Assembly (NCBI GenBank): GCA_947176065.1
Contig: CAMWPB010000030.1
Span: 1 to 52,763 of the forward strand
Direction: 5' to 3'
From: an uncultured Lachnospiraceae bacterium
Lineage (GTDB): Bacteria; Bacillota; Clostridia; Lachnospirales; Lachnospiraceae
DNA length: 52,763 nucleotides
In this document: positions 25,446-34,461 of the stretch, one piece after another
How the letters are laid out: the number at the start of each line of letters is the position of its first letter
Position numbering within the stretch: position 1 is the stretch's first letter
The notes under the pieces: generated by a model
What the model saw: the letters and a program-made list of their open reading frames with translations, nothing else
Told to the model about the DNA's origin: nothing
Database searches by the model: none
Program-made: the position numbers and the translations under genes

Positions 25446-28424
25446 ATGAATGATGAAGAAAAAACAGTTTATTTAAACAATAAAGATATGCAAAAGCAGA
25501 CAAGAACCGAAGAAGAAACAATATATATAGGCAAAGAACATGCATCCGGCAGAGAAGAAACAACATACATTGGTAAGAATAATGCAGTTCGCGATGAAAG
25601 CACCGTATATGTGGGCAACTCAGCCGGAAAAGAAGCAGTCAGGGCACCCAGAATGCAGAAAGTCAAAGTATCCCAAACAGAAGCCGTGCAAAAGGATACG
25701 GATGAAAATGACATCAGCGTATTGTATTATCTGCCTGTAAATACCATGCTTCAAAAACGATATCGCATTAATTCGGTGCTCGGTGAAGGCGGATTCGGAA
25801 TTACATATTCTGGCTGGGACGTTACATTGAATATCCCGGTGGCGATCAAGGAATACTATCCGTCGGGTCTGGTGACTCGAAATGCAACGCTCGGGAAGAC
25901 AACGCAGGTGGTACCTGTATCGCCTGCTAAATACGGAGTGCAGTTTAGAGACGGCATTGACAGAGTTTTGGATGAAGCCCGAAGAATGGCAAAATTCAGA
26001 AATACCCAGGGAATTGTCGGAGTTTATGATTTCTTTGAAGCCAATTCTACGGCATATATTGTAATGGAGTACATAGATGGATGTACGCTTGATGAATATT
26101 ATAAAAATAACCGCATGGATAATGTAACATTGTTTCATATGCTTGTTCCGGTAATGGATGCATTACAATTGCTGCATAAGGAAGGCATCATCCATCGGGA
26201 TATAAGTCCGGACAATATTATGGTAGATCATGACGGTAATTTTAAGCTGCTTGATTTCGGTGCCGCACGCGGATATTCGGAGGAAAGTTTAACTACAATG
26301 TCGGTAATTCTTAAGAAGAGCTATGCGCCGGAAGAACAGTTTCGAAGGAAAGGGATACAGGGTCCCTGGACGGATGTCTATGCGCTGGGCGCTGCTATTT
26401 ATGAATTGATCACAGGGCAGATTCCACCGATGAGTATAGAACGGCTGGCTGGGGACGAGATTGTTGATATCCGTGAATTAGCGCCGTCTTTGACGAAAGG
26501 CCAGGCGCAAGCGATTATGACTGCATTGGCCGTTCGGAGCAAAGACCGCTGGCAGTCGGTGGATGAGTTTAAAAATGCTTTATTATATTCGACAGGCGCG
26601 GTGTCTGTGAAAGGAGCTGAAACGCTTCGGTCAAACAAAAATAATGAAACAAAAAGGTCCGATAATAATAAGGACAGCATAAAAGCCAGATTAAGCGGTG
26701 CATTCGGGAAAAAATCGGCAAAGTATATAGGAATCGGAGGAGCGCTGGTAGTTTGTGTTTTCTTGATCAGTGTGCTGGTCAGTCATATGGGTGCAAAAGG
26801 AACAGGGTTTTTAGGTATAACATCAGTAGACATACCAGATGATGTGGCACAGCAGTATAATATAGCGGAAGGTGTCTATATTACAGGGGTTTATGCAGAC
26901 ACCCCGGCAGCAGAAGGCAATTTCGCTGCAGGAGACATTATTTCTGCATTGGATTCAACGGGTATAGCTTCATACGATGATTTTAGTAAAGCCATGAACG
27001 ATTATGATGAAGGTGATAAGGTAAAGATCACATTTCTCCATTTAGATCAAGGGGAATATAAGGAAACTATAAGAGAAGTACAGCTTGCGAACAAGAATGA
27101 GCAGCCGTCGGTTAATATATTAGTAAGCAGTATTGACGACGTACCGAATTACAATATTGAAAGTATTTATGCGGATTTGGATATCAAATTTGTGGGAGTT
27201 GAAAAGACATCATCAGGTGACTTTTTAAGCATCTATTTATCAATTAGAAATCCTAATCCGGATACAAGGGAAGTGAAATTCAAGGAGTTATTGATTAACG
27301 GGGTAAGACTGGATAAAGGCCGAAATATCGGAGAGATAAAGGGCGAATCAGAAGTGGTTGTAAAAATAGTAACAGGATATTCTTCTATATTAGATAGTCA
27401 GATCGGTGATGAGATGCATGAGCTGTCTGTCCGATATGAATATGGTGATGAAGAAGGTGCTGTAAGGGAGTGCATTGATTCAGGTTTTGTATTTCATTTC
27501 GGGGATAGCAATGTTACCAGAAATGATGATGACCAGAATCTTGATGAAGAATCAAATGAAGGGACAGAAACAAATAATGCTGACAATATGGATGAAGCAG
27601 ACGGCTCAGCGGGAGGAAAAGATGCGGCGTTCAATTTTGTGGTTCCCGATTATTTAGATGTACAATATGTTTCATGCGAAAATAGGTTCGGTTATATCAC
27701 TTTTTTCTATAATGTCAAAAATAACGGCGCGGAAGGTAAATATATTGACTTTCAATCCTACGGTTATATAAAAGGAATTGATTTAAGAAGTAATTTTAAA
27801 GGAAAACACGATATCGATCCGGGGGAAACGGTATCGATCGGCTGTACGTTTGACTGGGATGTGATCGGTGCTGTCGGTTTTGAACGGATAAACAATGTAG
27901 TGTTTAAAATAGGAGTAAAGGAGAATGAAGATGCTGAAGAGTATCTGGACATATTTAATCAGTGCATCAGGCTGGACGAAGAGGAGGATACATGGATAGC
28001 GTGCTCATTTGATGAAATTGATAATTCTGATGTTGAGACAACTGGCATTAAAAACTATTTGTTTGATCAGCAGAATTTTAGCGTACGCTATGCAGGATTT
28101 TTGGATCAGTACGGATATATCACTTATTATTTTCATGTAACCAATCACGGCAGTTTACCGCTGTATTGTGATTTTGATACTTATCAGGCGGTCAATGGCG
28201 TATCGATCAGATCGACATCTAAGGGAAATAATCTGATCATGCCGGGGACTGCATCGGCGGTCGGATGTACAATTGATTGGGACAATGTAGAAAATGCAGG
28301 GATAGAGGAGGTTCAGGATGTGATATTTAATATATATGGAAAAAATGATAGAGATTCAGAAGAAAGAAACGAGTTCACTTATGGAATTGTTTATGCAAGT
28401 GATGGCTATGTTGCAAATAATTAG
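25446..28424 (+). CDS. Membrane-anchored Ser/Thr protein kinase with PDZ and repeated extracellular domains
   Basis: 992 residues. The N-terminal 60 residues carry four T-x-Y-[LIV] motifs (T7, T25, T39, T53). The kinase domain (about 106-385) has the glycine loop GEGGFG (113-118), K135, HRD (250-252) and DFG (270-272). The catalytic-loop Lys is Ser (HRDISPDN), a variant I believe is common in Clostridial kinases. One membrane helix lies at about 427-447. Outside come a PDZ-like domain (about 455-550), a middle region and two copies of a domain of about 105 residues (near 733-840 and 873-980), each with the block CT[FI]DWD. GGAGG precedes the start, 87 bases after the permease. The motifs are probable phosphorylated docking sites for the FHA domains of the ABC protein. 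Confidence 0.88.
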   Translation: MNDEEKTVYLNNKDMQKQTRTEEETIYIGKEHASGREETTYIGKNNAVRDESTVYVGNSAGKEAVRAPRMQKVKVSQTEAVQKDTDENDISVLYYLPVNTMLQKRYRINSVLGEGGFGITYSGWDVTLNIPVAIKEYYPSGLVTRNATLGKTTQVVPVSPAKYGVQFRDGIDRVLDEARRMAKFRNTQGIVGVYDFFEANSTAYIVMEYIDGCTLDEYYKNNRMDNVTLFHMLVPVMDALQLLHKEGIIHRDISPDNIMVDHDGNFKLLDFGAARGYSEESLTTMSVILKKSYAPEEQFRRKGIQGPWTDVYALGAAIYELITGQIPPMSIERLAGDEIVDIRELAPSLTKGQAQAIMTALAVRSKDRWQSVDEFKNALLYSTGAVSVKGAETLRSNKNNETKRSDNNKDSIKARLSGAFGKKSAKYIGIGGALVVCVFLISVLVSHMGAKGTGFLGITSVDIPDDVAQQYNIAEGVYITGVYADTPAAEGNFAAGDIISALDSTGIASYDDFSKAMNDYDEGDKVKITFLHLDQGEYKETIREVQLANKNEQPSVNILVSSIDDVPNYNIESIYADLDIKFVGVEKTSSGDFLSIYLSIRNPNPDTREVKFKELLINGVRLDKGRNIGEIKGESEVVVKIVTGYSSILDSQIGDEMHELSVRYEYGDEEGAVRECIDSGFVFHFGDSNVTRNDDDQNLDEESNEGTETNNADNMDEADGSAGGKDAAFNFVVPDYLDVQYVSCENRFGYITFFYNVKNNGAEGKYIDFQSYGYIKGIDLRSNFKGKHDIDPGETVSIGCTFDWDVIGAVGFERINNVVFKIGVKENEDAEEYLDIFNQCIRLDEEEDTWIACSFDEIDNSDVETTGIKNYLFDQQNFSVRYAGFLDQYGYITYYFHVTNHGSLPLYCDFDTYQAVNGVSIRSTSKGNNLIMPGTASAVGCTIDWDNVENAGIEEVQDVIFNIYGKNDRDSEERNEFTYGIVYASDGYVANN

Positions 28425-28560
28425 AAATGGATTTTCCGCAGACAGCTAGTTCCAGATAGGCTCTATTTTATAGTGAATTGGCACAGTAACGGACAAAGCG
28501 AAGCCTGATATTATATATAAATGTGCTGTTAATGCTTGGTTTACGCCTTGTTTCATAGTG

Positions 28561-28594
28561 TGCCGTAAGCGCCTGTTTTATTGGGCTTGCGGCA
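28561..28594 (+). terminator. Terminator-like hairpin after the kinase operon
   Basis: TGCCGTAAGC pairs with GCTTGCGGCA (one G-T pair) over a 14-base loop, followed by tattctgttattt. Confidence 0.5.
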
Positions 28595-28613
28595 TATTCT
28601 GTTATTTACCAGT

Positions 28614-28790
28614 GTTCATCAAAAGTCGTCATTTTGTGGAAAATGGTGTACTGGATGAATGACAGGAGGTGTTTTGGGTGTAAGTGATTTTCGATTCTGA
28701 TTCATGCTATTAATATTGAGGTTTCAGAAAAATCAGATTGTGAGTCCTTGCACGATAGGATATAATAATAGTAACTTAATAATGGAATGG
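28614..28790 (+). repeat. Long direct repeat, right copy
   Basis: Nearly identical to 22754-22930. It includes gatataataatag, a possible -10 region for the Rpn gene. The two copies bracket the FHA-ABC-kinase module. Confidence 0.9.
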
Positions 28791-28823
28791 CAAAAGAGAA
28801 GACAGTCAAAAGGCGGTGATTAA

Positions 28824-29621
28824 GTGGCTGGAGAAGAAATAGGGCAGGATACCAGAACTGTAGAACAGATTGTGGACGGTATGAGTTTATTTGATGATGA
28901 TCTGATGTCTATGGTGTTTGACGGCAATATAGAGGCGACAGAGCTTTTGTTAAAGATTATCCTGAAAAAGGACGGTATTCAAGTTACAAGCGTTGTAGGG
29001 CAGAGAGAATTGCAAAGTCCTGTAGTTGGAGGGCGGGATATCCGCTTGGATATACTGGCAAAAGACAGCACGGGAAAACATTATAATGTGGAAGTGCAGA
29101 AGAAACCGGAAGGGGCGCATATCCGAAGAGCCCGATTCAACAGCAGTATGTTGGACTCCCGGATGCTGAAAGCAGGGCAGGAGTTTTCGGAGCTACAGGA
29201 TTCGTATATGGTGTTTATCACCCAGACGGATATCTTTGGACATGGGATACCGATTTATACGATTAATCGGCATTTTGAGGAGATTGACGATATCTTTGAT
29301 GATGGTTCTCATATTGTCTATGTGAATGGAAACTATAAGGGAGACGACACGGTTGGGAGACTGATGCACGACTTTGGCTGTAAGGAATCGAAGGATATGT
29401 ATTATTCGGAACTAGCCAAAGGGGTAAGGCATTTTAAGGAAGAAGGAGGTCGAAAGAGGATGTGTGAAGCGGTTGAGAAATATGCGGAAAATGTAAGATT
29501 GAATAGTCTGTTGGAGTCCATAAGAAATCTTATGGCAAATATGAAGCTAGGGGCAGAACAGGCAATGAATGTGCTTGGGATTGAAGAACAGGATAGAGAG
29601 ATTTTGCAGAAAAGGTTGTAA
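28824..29621 (+). CDS. Rpn/PD-(D/E)XK nuclease family putative transposase-like protein
   Basis: 265 residues of the Rpn (recombination-promoting nuclease) group. The nuclease core shows RDIRLDILAKDSTG followed by YNVEVQKK, the D...ExQ/K motif. Upstream is an FDDDLMSMVFDGN segment typical of the family. Members are frequent, fast-evolving and often multi-copy in Clostridia. They are annotated as transposases but do not form classical IS elements. The start is GTG with a poor ribosome site (AAGGCGGTG). It is the intact relative of the remnant at 22931-23021. Confidence 0.85.
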   Translation: MAGEEIGQDTRTVEQIVDGMSLFDDDLMSMVFDGNIEATELLLKIILKKDGIQVTSVVGQRELQSPVVGGRDIRLDILAKDSTGKHYNVEVQKKPEGAHIRRARFNSSMLDSRMLKAGQEFSELQDSYMVFITQTDIFGHGIPIYTINRHFEEIDDIFDDGSHIVYVNGNYKGDDTVGRLMHDFGCKESKDMYYSELAKGVRHFKEEGGRKRMCEAVEKYAENVRLNSLLESIRNLMANMKLGAEQAMNVLGIEEQDREILQKRL

Positions 29622-29646
29622 AGCTATTAGGTATAATTGATGTGGA

Positions 29647-29686
29647 AAGTAAGGAGTATTCAGAATGGATGGAATACTCCTTACTT
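29647..29686 (+). terminator. Strong terminator after the Rpn gene
   Basis: A perfect 15-bp stem, AAGTAAGGAGTATTC/GAATACTCCTTACTT, with a 10-base loop followed by aattttg. Confidence 0.8.
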
Positions 29687-29834
29687 AATTTTGTATGATA
29701 ATGTTGTTTATGTAAGGGGGACATTATTTCTATAAAATCAGTAAATGAAAGACTTGTTTGATTCAGCTATTTGTGTTAGTATGTAACCGTTGAACAGATA
29801 AAACATTTATTCAGAAAGAAAAGGAGGACTTACC

Positions 29835-29915
29835 ATGCAGAAAAATACAACAATCCATAACAGAATAATGCAGCCGACAATCAAAGGTATGTCACTCTGT
29901 GCGTCTTACAGATAG
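29835..29915 (+). CDS. 26-residue leader peptide upstream of rtcB
   Basis: A short ORF with an excellent AAGGAGG seven bases before its ATG. It begins MQKNTTIHNRIM and ends SLCASYR. It matches no protein I recognise. Its end lies in a small hairpin (TCTGT/ACAGA, 29896-29912), and an intrinsic terminator stands between it and rtcB. This is the arrangement of ribosome-sensing attenuators, where stalling or failed translation of the leader changes the RNA fold. A role as regulator of rtcB-prfH is inference. Confidence 0.55.
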   Translation: MQKNTTIHNRIMQPTIKGMSLCASYR

Positions 29916-29933
29916 CTTTATTTTACTGCGCCT

Positions 29934-29990
29934 ATAGAAAGTTCCGATAATGAGTGTGGAAATTTCTATTGTTCTGCACTGTATCGATAG
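29934..29990 (+). promoter_or_regulatory. Mutually exclusive hairpins in the rtcB leader
   Basis: Stem 1 pairs 29935-29945 (TAGAAAGTTCC) with 29958-29968 (GGAAATTTCTA), 10 of 11 paired. Stem 2 pairs CTATTG (29966-29971) with CGATAG (29985-29990). They share bases 29966-29968, so only one can form fully. This is the usual switch element of attenuators. Confidence 0.5.
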
Positions 29991-30002
29991 TGGAAGTGTG
30001 AC

Positions 30003-30026
30003 AAGCACCTTTGGGGTGCTTTTTTT
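30003..30026 (+). terminator. Intrinsic terminator inside the rtcB leader (attenuator)
   Basis: AAGCACC (30003-30009) pairs with GGTGCTT (30015-30021), followed by a run of seven T. It lies about 40 bases before the rtcB start and about 90 after the leader ORF, so full expression of rtcB needs read-through or a second promoter. Confidence 0.75.
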
Positions 30027-30064
30027 GCGCCCGTTTTTAAAGAGAAAAGGAAAAGCTAAAAATT

Positions 30065-31174
30065 ATGAAAACAGTAAAAGGTATTTACGCCGAAGCAAAG
30101 ATTTTTACAGATGATGTAGAAGTCTACGCTCTGGCACAGGTGAAAATGATATGTGATAACGAAACCGCAGACGGCAGTACGATCTGTATGATGCCGGACA
30201 TCCATCCGGGTAAGATCTCGCCGATCGGCCTTTCCATGACAGTTACGAATAAGGTGATCCCACAGCTTCTAGGGGTCGATATCGGCTGTGGCATGACCTG
30301 TGTAAAACTGAATAAGAGTAATGCAGAGTTCCAAAAATTAGACAGGGTGATCCGGGAGAATGTACCGTCCGGCTTTACCATTCGCAAAGACGCTCATCAT
30401 ATGGCGGAGGAATTTTCCTATGAAGGACTCCACTGCATCCATCATATTAACAGGCAGAAAGCAGGCAGGAGCCTTGGCACGCTTGGCGGCGGCAACCACT
30501 TCATAGAGCTGGATAAAGGTGATGATGGCGGTCTGTATCTTGTTGTGCATACAGGGAGCAGGCATTTAGGGGAGGAAGTGGCGGAGTATTACACGAAACT
30601 TGCCAGTACCTGCTTAAAAGAACAGGGCAGAGAAGTCCCCTATTACATGAGTTACTTAGAAGGTGATAATAAGGCCGCTTATCTGGAAGATGTACAGATC
30701 ATCCAGCGCTATGCGGAATGGAACAGGCAGGTTATTGTCAGGGAAATTCTAAAGGGGATGAAGTGGAAAGCGGCGGAGCAGTTTTCCGTGCTGCATAATT
30801 ATCTGGACGATTCCGGCATACTCCGCAAAGGTGCTATTTCTGCGAAAAAAGGAGATCCTATAGTCATTCCGGCAAATATGCGGGACGGGATCATCTTAGG
30901 AATCGGAAAAGGCAATGCAGAGTGGAACTACTCAGCGCCGCATGGTTCCGGCAGGAAATTAAAACGGGAAGATGTAAAGAACCAGTATACGGTATCGGAA
31001 TTTAAAAAGGAAATGAAAGGCATTTACAGCAGTTGTGTCAGTGCAGACACTTTAGATGAAGCGCCTTTTGCATATCGTCCCATAACAGAGATCACAGAAC
31101 AGATTAAAGATACCGTAGAGATCACAGAAATATGGAAGCCTGTCTATAATTTCAAGGCAGGGAGCAGAATGTAG
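30065..31174 (+). CDS. rtcB: RtcB-family RNA ligase
   Basis: 369 residues. RtcB joins RNA 2',3'-cyclic or 3'-phosphate ends to 5'-OH ends using GTP and Mn2+. Metal-site and active-site blocks are visible: GVDIGCGM, GGGNHFIEL, HTGSRHLG and the guanylylated His H293 in APHGSGRKL. It is shorter than the E. coli K-12 enzyme (about 408), as expected for the RtcB2 type that pairs with PrfH. The release factor H gene follows 15 bases later. In characterised pairs the ligase mends 16S rRNA cut in the decoding centre after PrfH frees the stalled ribosome. A leader terminator suggests inducible expression. Confidence 0.92.
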   Translation: MKTVKGIYAEAKIFTDDVEVYALAQVKMICDNETADGSTICMMPDIHPGKISPIGLSMTVTNKVIPQLLGVDIGCGMTCVKLNKSNAEFQKLDRVIRENVPSGFTIRKDAHHMAEEFSYEGLHCIHHINRQKAGRSLGTLGGGNHFIELDKGDDGGLYLVVHTGSRHLGEEVAEYYTKLASTCLKEQGREVPYYMSYLEGDNKAAYLEDVQIIQRYAEWNRQVIVREILKGMKWKAAEQFSVLHNYLDDSGILRKGAISAKKGDPIVIPANMRDGIILGIGKGNAEWNYSAPHGSGRKLKREDVKNQYTVSEFKKEMKGIYSSCVSADTLDEAPFAYRPITEITEQIKDTVEITEIWKPVYNFKAGSRM

Positions 31175-31189
31175 AGGAGAAAGAAGTTT

Positions 31190-31780
31190 ATGATAGTACA
31201 GATCAGTGCAGGACAGGGGCCATCTGAGTGTCAGCTTGCGGTGGCGAAGCTGTTTGCGGCATTAAAAAGAGAATATGAGGATTTAGAAGTGATATCCGAG
31301 ACAAAGGGGTATGAAAAAGGCTGCTTGGACTCCATCCGTTTTCGGACGGTGCAGGATCTGAGCGGTCTTGAGGGGACAGTATTGTGGATATGCAAAAGTC
31401 CGTTCCGTCCAAACCACAAGCGAAAGAATTGGTATGTGGATGTGAGCATCATCCCGGAGCAGGGAGAGATCGCGTCCGAGAAAGAGTACCGTATTGAAAA
31501 ATTCCACTGTGGAGGAAAAGGAGGCCAGAATGTAAACAAGGTGGAGACAGGTGTACGGATCATCCATATACCCACGGGACTTGTGGCGCAGGCTACGGAA
31601 GAGCGGAGCCAGTTTTTGAATAAGCAGCGCGCAATGGAGAAGCTGCAGGGGAAACTTGCGGATTTACAAAGGGAGCAGGAGGCAAAGCAGACGAATGCCG
31701 CATGGCGGGAGCATAACCGCATTGTCAGAGGAAATCCAGTGCGGACTTATGAAGGAGAGAGATTTGTTTTGAAAAATTAG
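31190..31780 (+). CDS. prfH: Peptide chain release factor homolog PrfH
   Basis: 196 residues, a short release factor with the catalytic GGQ at 111-113 (GGKGGQNVNKVET) but without the N-terminal domain and stop-codon recognition part of RF1/RF2. The C-terminal tail is basic. PrfH has been reported to act on ribosomes whose 16S rRNA is broken at the decoding centre, releasing the nascent chain before RtcB repair. It is translated from an AGAGGAG site in one operon with rtcB. Its TAG stop codon lies inside the CIRCE box of the next operon. Confidence 0.92.
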   Translation: MIVQISAGQGPSECQLAVAKLFAALKREYEDLEVISETKGYEKGCLDSIRFRTVQDLSGLEGTVLWICKSPFRPNHKRKNWYVDVSIIPEQGEIASEKEYRIEKFHCGGKGGQNVNKVETGVRIIHIPTGLVAQATEERSQFLNKQRAMEKLQGKLADLQREQEAKQTNAAWREHNRIVRGNPVRTYEGERFVLKN

Positions 31781-31803
31781 CACTCACCTCTTGACAGTGC
31801 TAA
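31777..31803. promoter_or_regulatory. CIRCE operator for HrcA
   Basis: TTAGCACTC-N9-CAGTGCTAA matches the CIRCE consensus TTAGCACTC-N9-GAGTGCTAA with one mismatch. It overlaps the -35 box of the clpB promoter and the stop codon of prfH. HrcA should repress clpB from here and release it on heat or protein stress. Confidence 0.92.
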
Positions 31804-31819
31804 CAATTCGTTGTATTGT
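31791..31819 (+). promoter_or_regulatory. Promoter of clpB
   Basis: TTGACA at 31791-31796, 17-base spacer, TATTGT at 31814-31819. The -35 box lies inside the CIRCE repeat. Confidence 0.8.
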
Positions 31820-31878
31820 GATAGTGTAAGTAGAACAGATAACCACAATACATCCATATTTACGAGGAGGTGTATGTT

Positions 31879-34461
31879 ATGAATTTAACGAAATTTACAC
31901 AGAAATCCATACAGGCAGTTGAAGGGTGTGAAAAGCTTGCCTATGAGTACGGCAATCAGGAAATTGAAGAAGAACACCTGTTATATAGCCTGCTTACCAT
32001 TGATGACAGCTTGATTCTCAAGCTGGTTGAGAAGATGGAGATACAGAAGGAATACTTTGTAAACCGCGTGGAGCAGGGGCTTTCCAGGCGCACAAAGGTG
32101 CAGGGAGGCCAGATCTTCATCGGGCAGGACTTAAACAAGGTTCTGATCGGCGCGGAGGACGAGGCGAAGGCGCTTGGCGACGAATATGTTTCCGTGGAAC
32201 ATCTGTTTCTTGCCATGTTAAAGCATTCCAATAAGGAGATTAAAGAGATTTTCCGGGAGTTCGGCATCACGAGAGAGCGGTTTTTGCAGGCGCTCTCCAC
32301 GGTGCGGGGCAACCAGCGGGTGACTTCGGACAACCCGGAGGCGACCTACGACACCTTGGAAAAATACGGGCAGGATCTGGTGGAAAAGGCCAGGGAGCAG
32401 AAGCTTGACCCTGTGATCGGCAGGGATACGGAGATTCGCAATGTGATTCGGATTCTGTCGAGAAAGACAAAGAACAATCCTGTACTGATCGGCGAGCCGG
32501 GCGTCGGGAAGACGGCGGTGGCGGAAGGGCTGGCACAGCGGATTGTCAGAGGAGATGTGCCGGAAGGACTGAAGGACAAAAAGATCTTCTCATTGGACAT
32601 GGGCGCGCTTGTTGCGGGCGCGAAGTACCGGGGCGAGTTTGAGGAGCGTCTGAAAGCGGTTTTGGACGACGTGAAGAACAGTGACGGGCAGATCATTCTC
32701 TTCATTGATGAGCTGCACACCATCGTGGGCGCGGGTAAGACCGACGGCGCCATGGATGCGGGCAATATGTTAAAGCCCATGCTGGCAAGGGGTGAGCTAC
32801 ACTGTATCGGTGCTACGACGCTGGACGAGTACCGCCAGTACATCGAGAAGGACGCGGCGCTGGAGCGGCGTTTCCAGCCGGTTATGGTGGAGGAACCCAC
32901 GGTGGAAGATACCATATCCATTCTCCGTGGACTGAAAGAGCGTTACGAGGTTTACCACGGCGTCAAGATTATGGACAATGCGCTGGTGAGTGCGGCGGTG
33001 CTGTCAAACCGCTATATTTCCGACCGGTTTTTGCCGGATAAGGCGATTGATCTGGTGGATGAGGCGTGTGCGCTGATTAAAACGGAGCTGGATTCCATGC
33101 CGACTGAGCTGGATGAGCTGCGCCGGAGGGTGATGCAGCTTGAAATCGAGGAGGCGGCGCTGAAGAAGGAGGACGACAATTTAAGCCGGGACAGGCTTTC
33201 CCATCTGCAAAAAGAACTGGCGGAGCTGAAGGAAGAGCTGCAAAACAGGATGGCCCAGTGGGAGAATGAGAAGGCGTCCGTGGAGAAGCTGTCGAAGATA
33301 CGGGAGGAGATCGACGAGGTCAATAACCAGATCCAGATTGCCCAGCGGGACGGCGATTATGAGAAGGCGGCGGAACTAAGCTACGGCACGCTGCCCGCTT
33401 TAAAGCAGCAGCTGGAGATTGAGGAGGAAAAGGTCAGCTCGGAAGAACTTTCCCTTGTGCACCAGAGCGTGTCTGATGAGGAGATTGCTAAAATCATTTC
33501 CCGCTGGACGGGGATCCCGGTGTCCAAACTGACGGAGAGCGAGCGCAATAAGACGCTGCATCTGGATGAGGAACTGCATAAGCGTGTAATCGGGCAGGAC
33601 GAGGGCGTAACAAAGGTAACAGATGCTATTATTCGTTCCAAAGCAGGGATCAAAGATCCCACCAAGCCCATTGGCTCTTTCCTCTTCCTCGGCCCTACGG
33701 GTGTGGGTAAGACGGAGCTTGCAAAGGCGCTTGCGGCATCTCTCTTTGATGACGAGGCGAACATGGTTCGTATCGACATGAGCGAATATATGGAGAAATA
33801 CTCTGTTTCCCGACTGATCGGGGCGCCTCCCGGATATGTGGGTTACGAGGAGGGCGGTCAGTTGACGGAGGCCGTCAGGAGAAAGCCCTATTCGGTTGTG
33901 CTCTTTGACGAGATCGAAAAAGCCCATCCCGATGTCTTTAACGTGCTTTTACAGGTGTTGGATGACGGGCGGATTACGGATTCTCAGGGTCGGACGGTGG
34001 ACTTCAAGAACACGATCCTGATTATGACTTCAAATATCGGCGCGGAGTATCTGTTAGACGGTATCGACGAACAGGGGGCGATCAGGGAGGACGCGGAGAA
34101 GCTGGTGATGGGCGATCTGCGGAACCACTTCCGGCCGGAGTTTCTGAACAGGCTGGATGAGACGATCCTGTTCAAACCGTTGACGAAGGAAAATATCGGC
34201 GGCATCATTCGTCTTATCGTGGATGATCTCAACAGAAGGCTGGCGGATCGGGAACTTTCCATCGAGCTGACACCCGAGGCGGAGGCGTTCGTTGTGGAGA
34301 ATGCTTACGATCCGGTGTACGGCGCAAGACCTCTGAAACGGTATATCCAGAAGTATGTGGAAACCTTGTCAGCGAAACTGATTCTTTCAGATCAGGTGAA
34401 TGCGAAGGATATTATACTGATTACGGTGGAGAATGGGATGCTTGCCGCGCAGAGAAAATAA
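31879..34461 (+). CDS. clpB: ATP-dependent disaggregase ClpB
   Basis: 860 residues: an N-terminal Clp repeat domain (about 1-145), AAA+ domain 1 with Walker A GEPGVGKT (205-212), a long coiled-coil middle domain (about 400-520) that marks ClpB rather than ClpC or ClpA, and AAA+ domain 2 with GPTGVGKT (605-612). No ClpP-binding loop was noted. It pulls aggregated proteins apart together with DnaK. The start is the ATG at 31879, eight bases after GAGGAGG; an upstream in-frame GTG overlaps that site. It is controlled by the CIRCE box and ended by a strong hairpin. Confidence 0.95.
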   Translation: MNLTKFTQKSIQAVEGCEKLAYEYGNQEIEEEHLLYSLLTIDDSLILKLVEKMEIQKEYFVNRVEQGLSRRTKVQGGQIFIGQDLNKVLIGAEDEAKALGDEYVSVEHLFLAMLKHSNKEIKEIFREFGITRERFLQALSTVRGNQRVTSDNPEATYDTLEKYGQDLVEKAREQKLDPVIGRDTEIRNVIRILSRKTKNNPVLIGEPGVGKTAVAEGLAQRIVRGDVPEGLKDKKIFSLDMGALVAGAKYRGEFEERLKAVLDDVKNSDGQIILFIDELHTIVGAGKTDGAMDAGNMLKPMLARGELHCIGATTLDEYRQYIEKDAALERRFQPVMVEEPTVEDTISILRGLKERYEVYHGVKIMDNALVSAAVLSNRYISDRFLPDKAIDLVDEACALIKTELDSMPTELDELRRRVMQLEIEEAALKKEDDNLSRDRLSHLQKELAELKEELQNRMAQWENEKASVEKLSKIREEIDEVNNQIQIAQRDGDYEKAAELSYGTLPALKQQLEIEEEKVSSEELSLVHQSVSDEEIAKIISRWTGIPVSKLTESERNKTLHLDEELHKRVIGQDEGVTKVTDAIIRSKAGIKDPTKPIGSFLFLGPTGVGKTELAKALAASLFDDEANMVRIDMSEYMEKYSVSRLIGAPPGYVGYEEGGQLTEAVRRKPYSVVLFDEIEKAHPDVFNVLLQVLDDGRITDSQGRTVDFKNTILIMTSNIGAEYLLDGIDEQGAIREDAEKLVMGDLRNHFRPEFLNRLDETILFKPLTKENIGGIIRLIVDDLNRRLADRELSIELTPEAEAFVVENAYDPVYGARPLKRYIQKYVETLSAKLILSDQVNAKDIILITVENGMLAAQRK

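Larger units (their letters stand above)
28425..28823. other. Gap with a terminator and the right repeat copy
   Basis: 399 bases without a gene. It contains a terminator-like hairpin (28561-28594) after the kinase gene and the right copy of the long direct repeat (28614-28790), which is the upstream region of the Rpn gene. Confidence 0.65.
29622..30064 (+). other. Leader region of rtcB-prfH
   Basis: 443 bases with the Rpn terminator, a possible promoter (TTGATT at 29757-29762 and TATGTA at 29779-29784), a 26-codon leader ORF, competing hairpins and an intrinsic terminator just before rtcB. Parts are listed separately. Confidence 0.65.

Noticed and set aside
28824..29621. Rpn gene as a complete IS element
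   Set aside because: No terminal inverted repeats or target duplications were found around it; the long direct repeat is simply its upstream region.
22480..30064. Accessory region as a prophage or integrative element
   Set aside because: No integrase, relaxase, phage structural gene or tRNA attachment site was seen.
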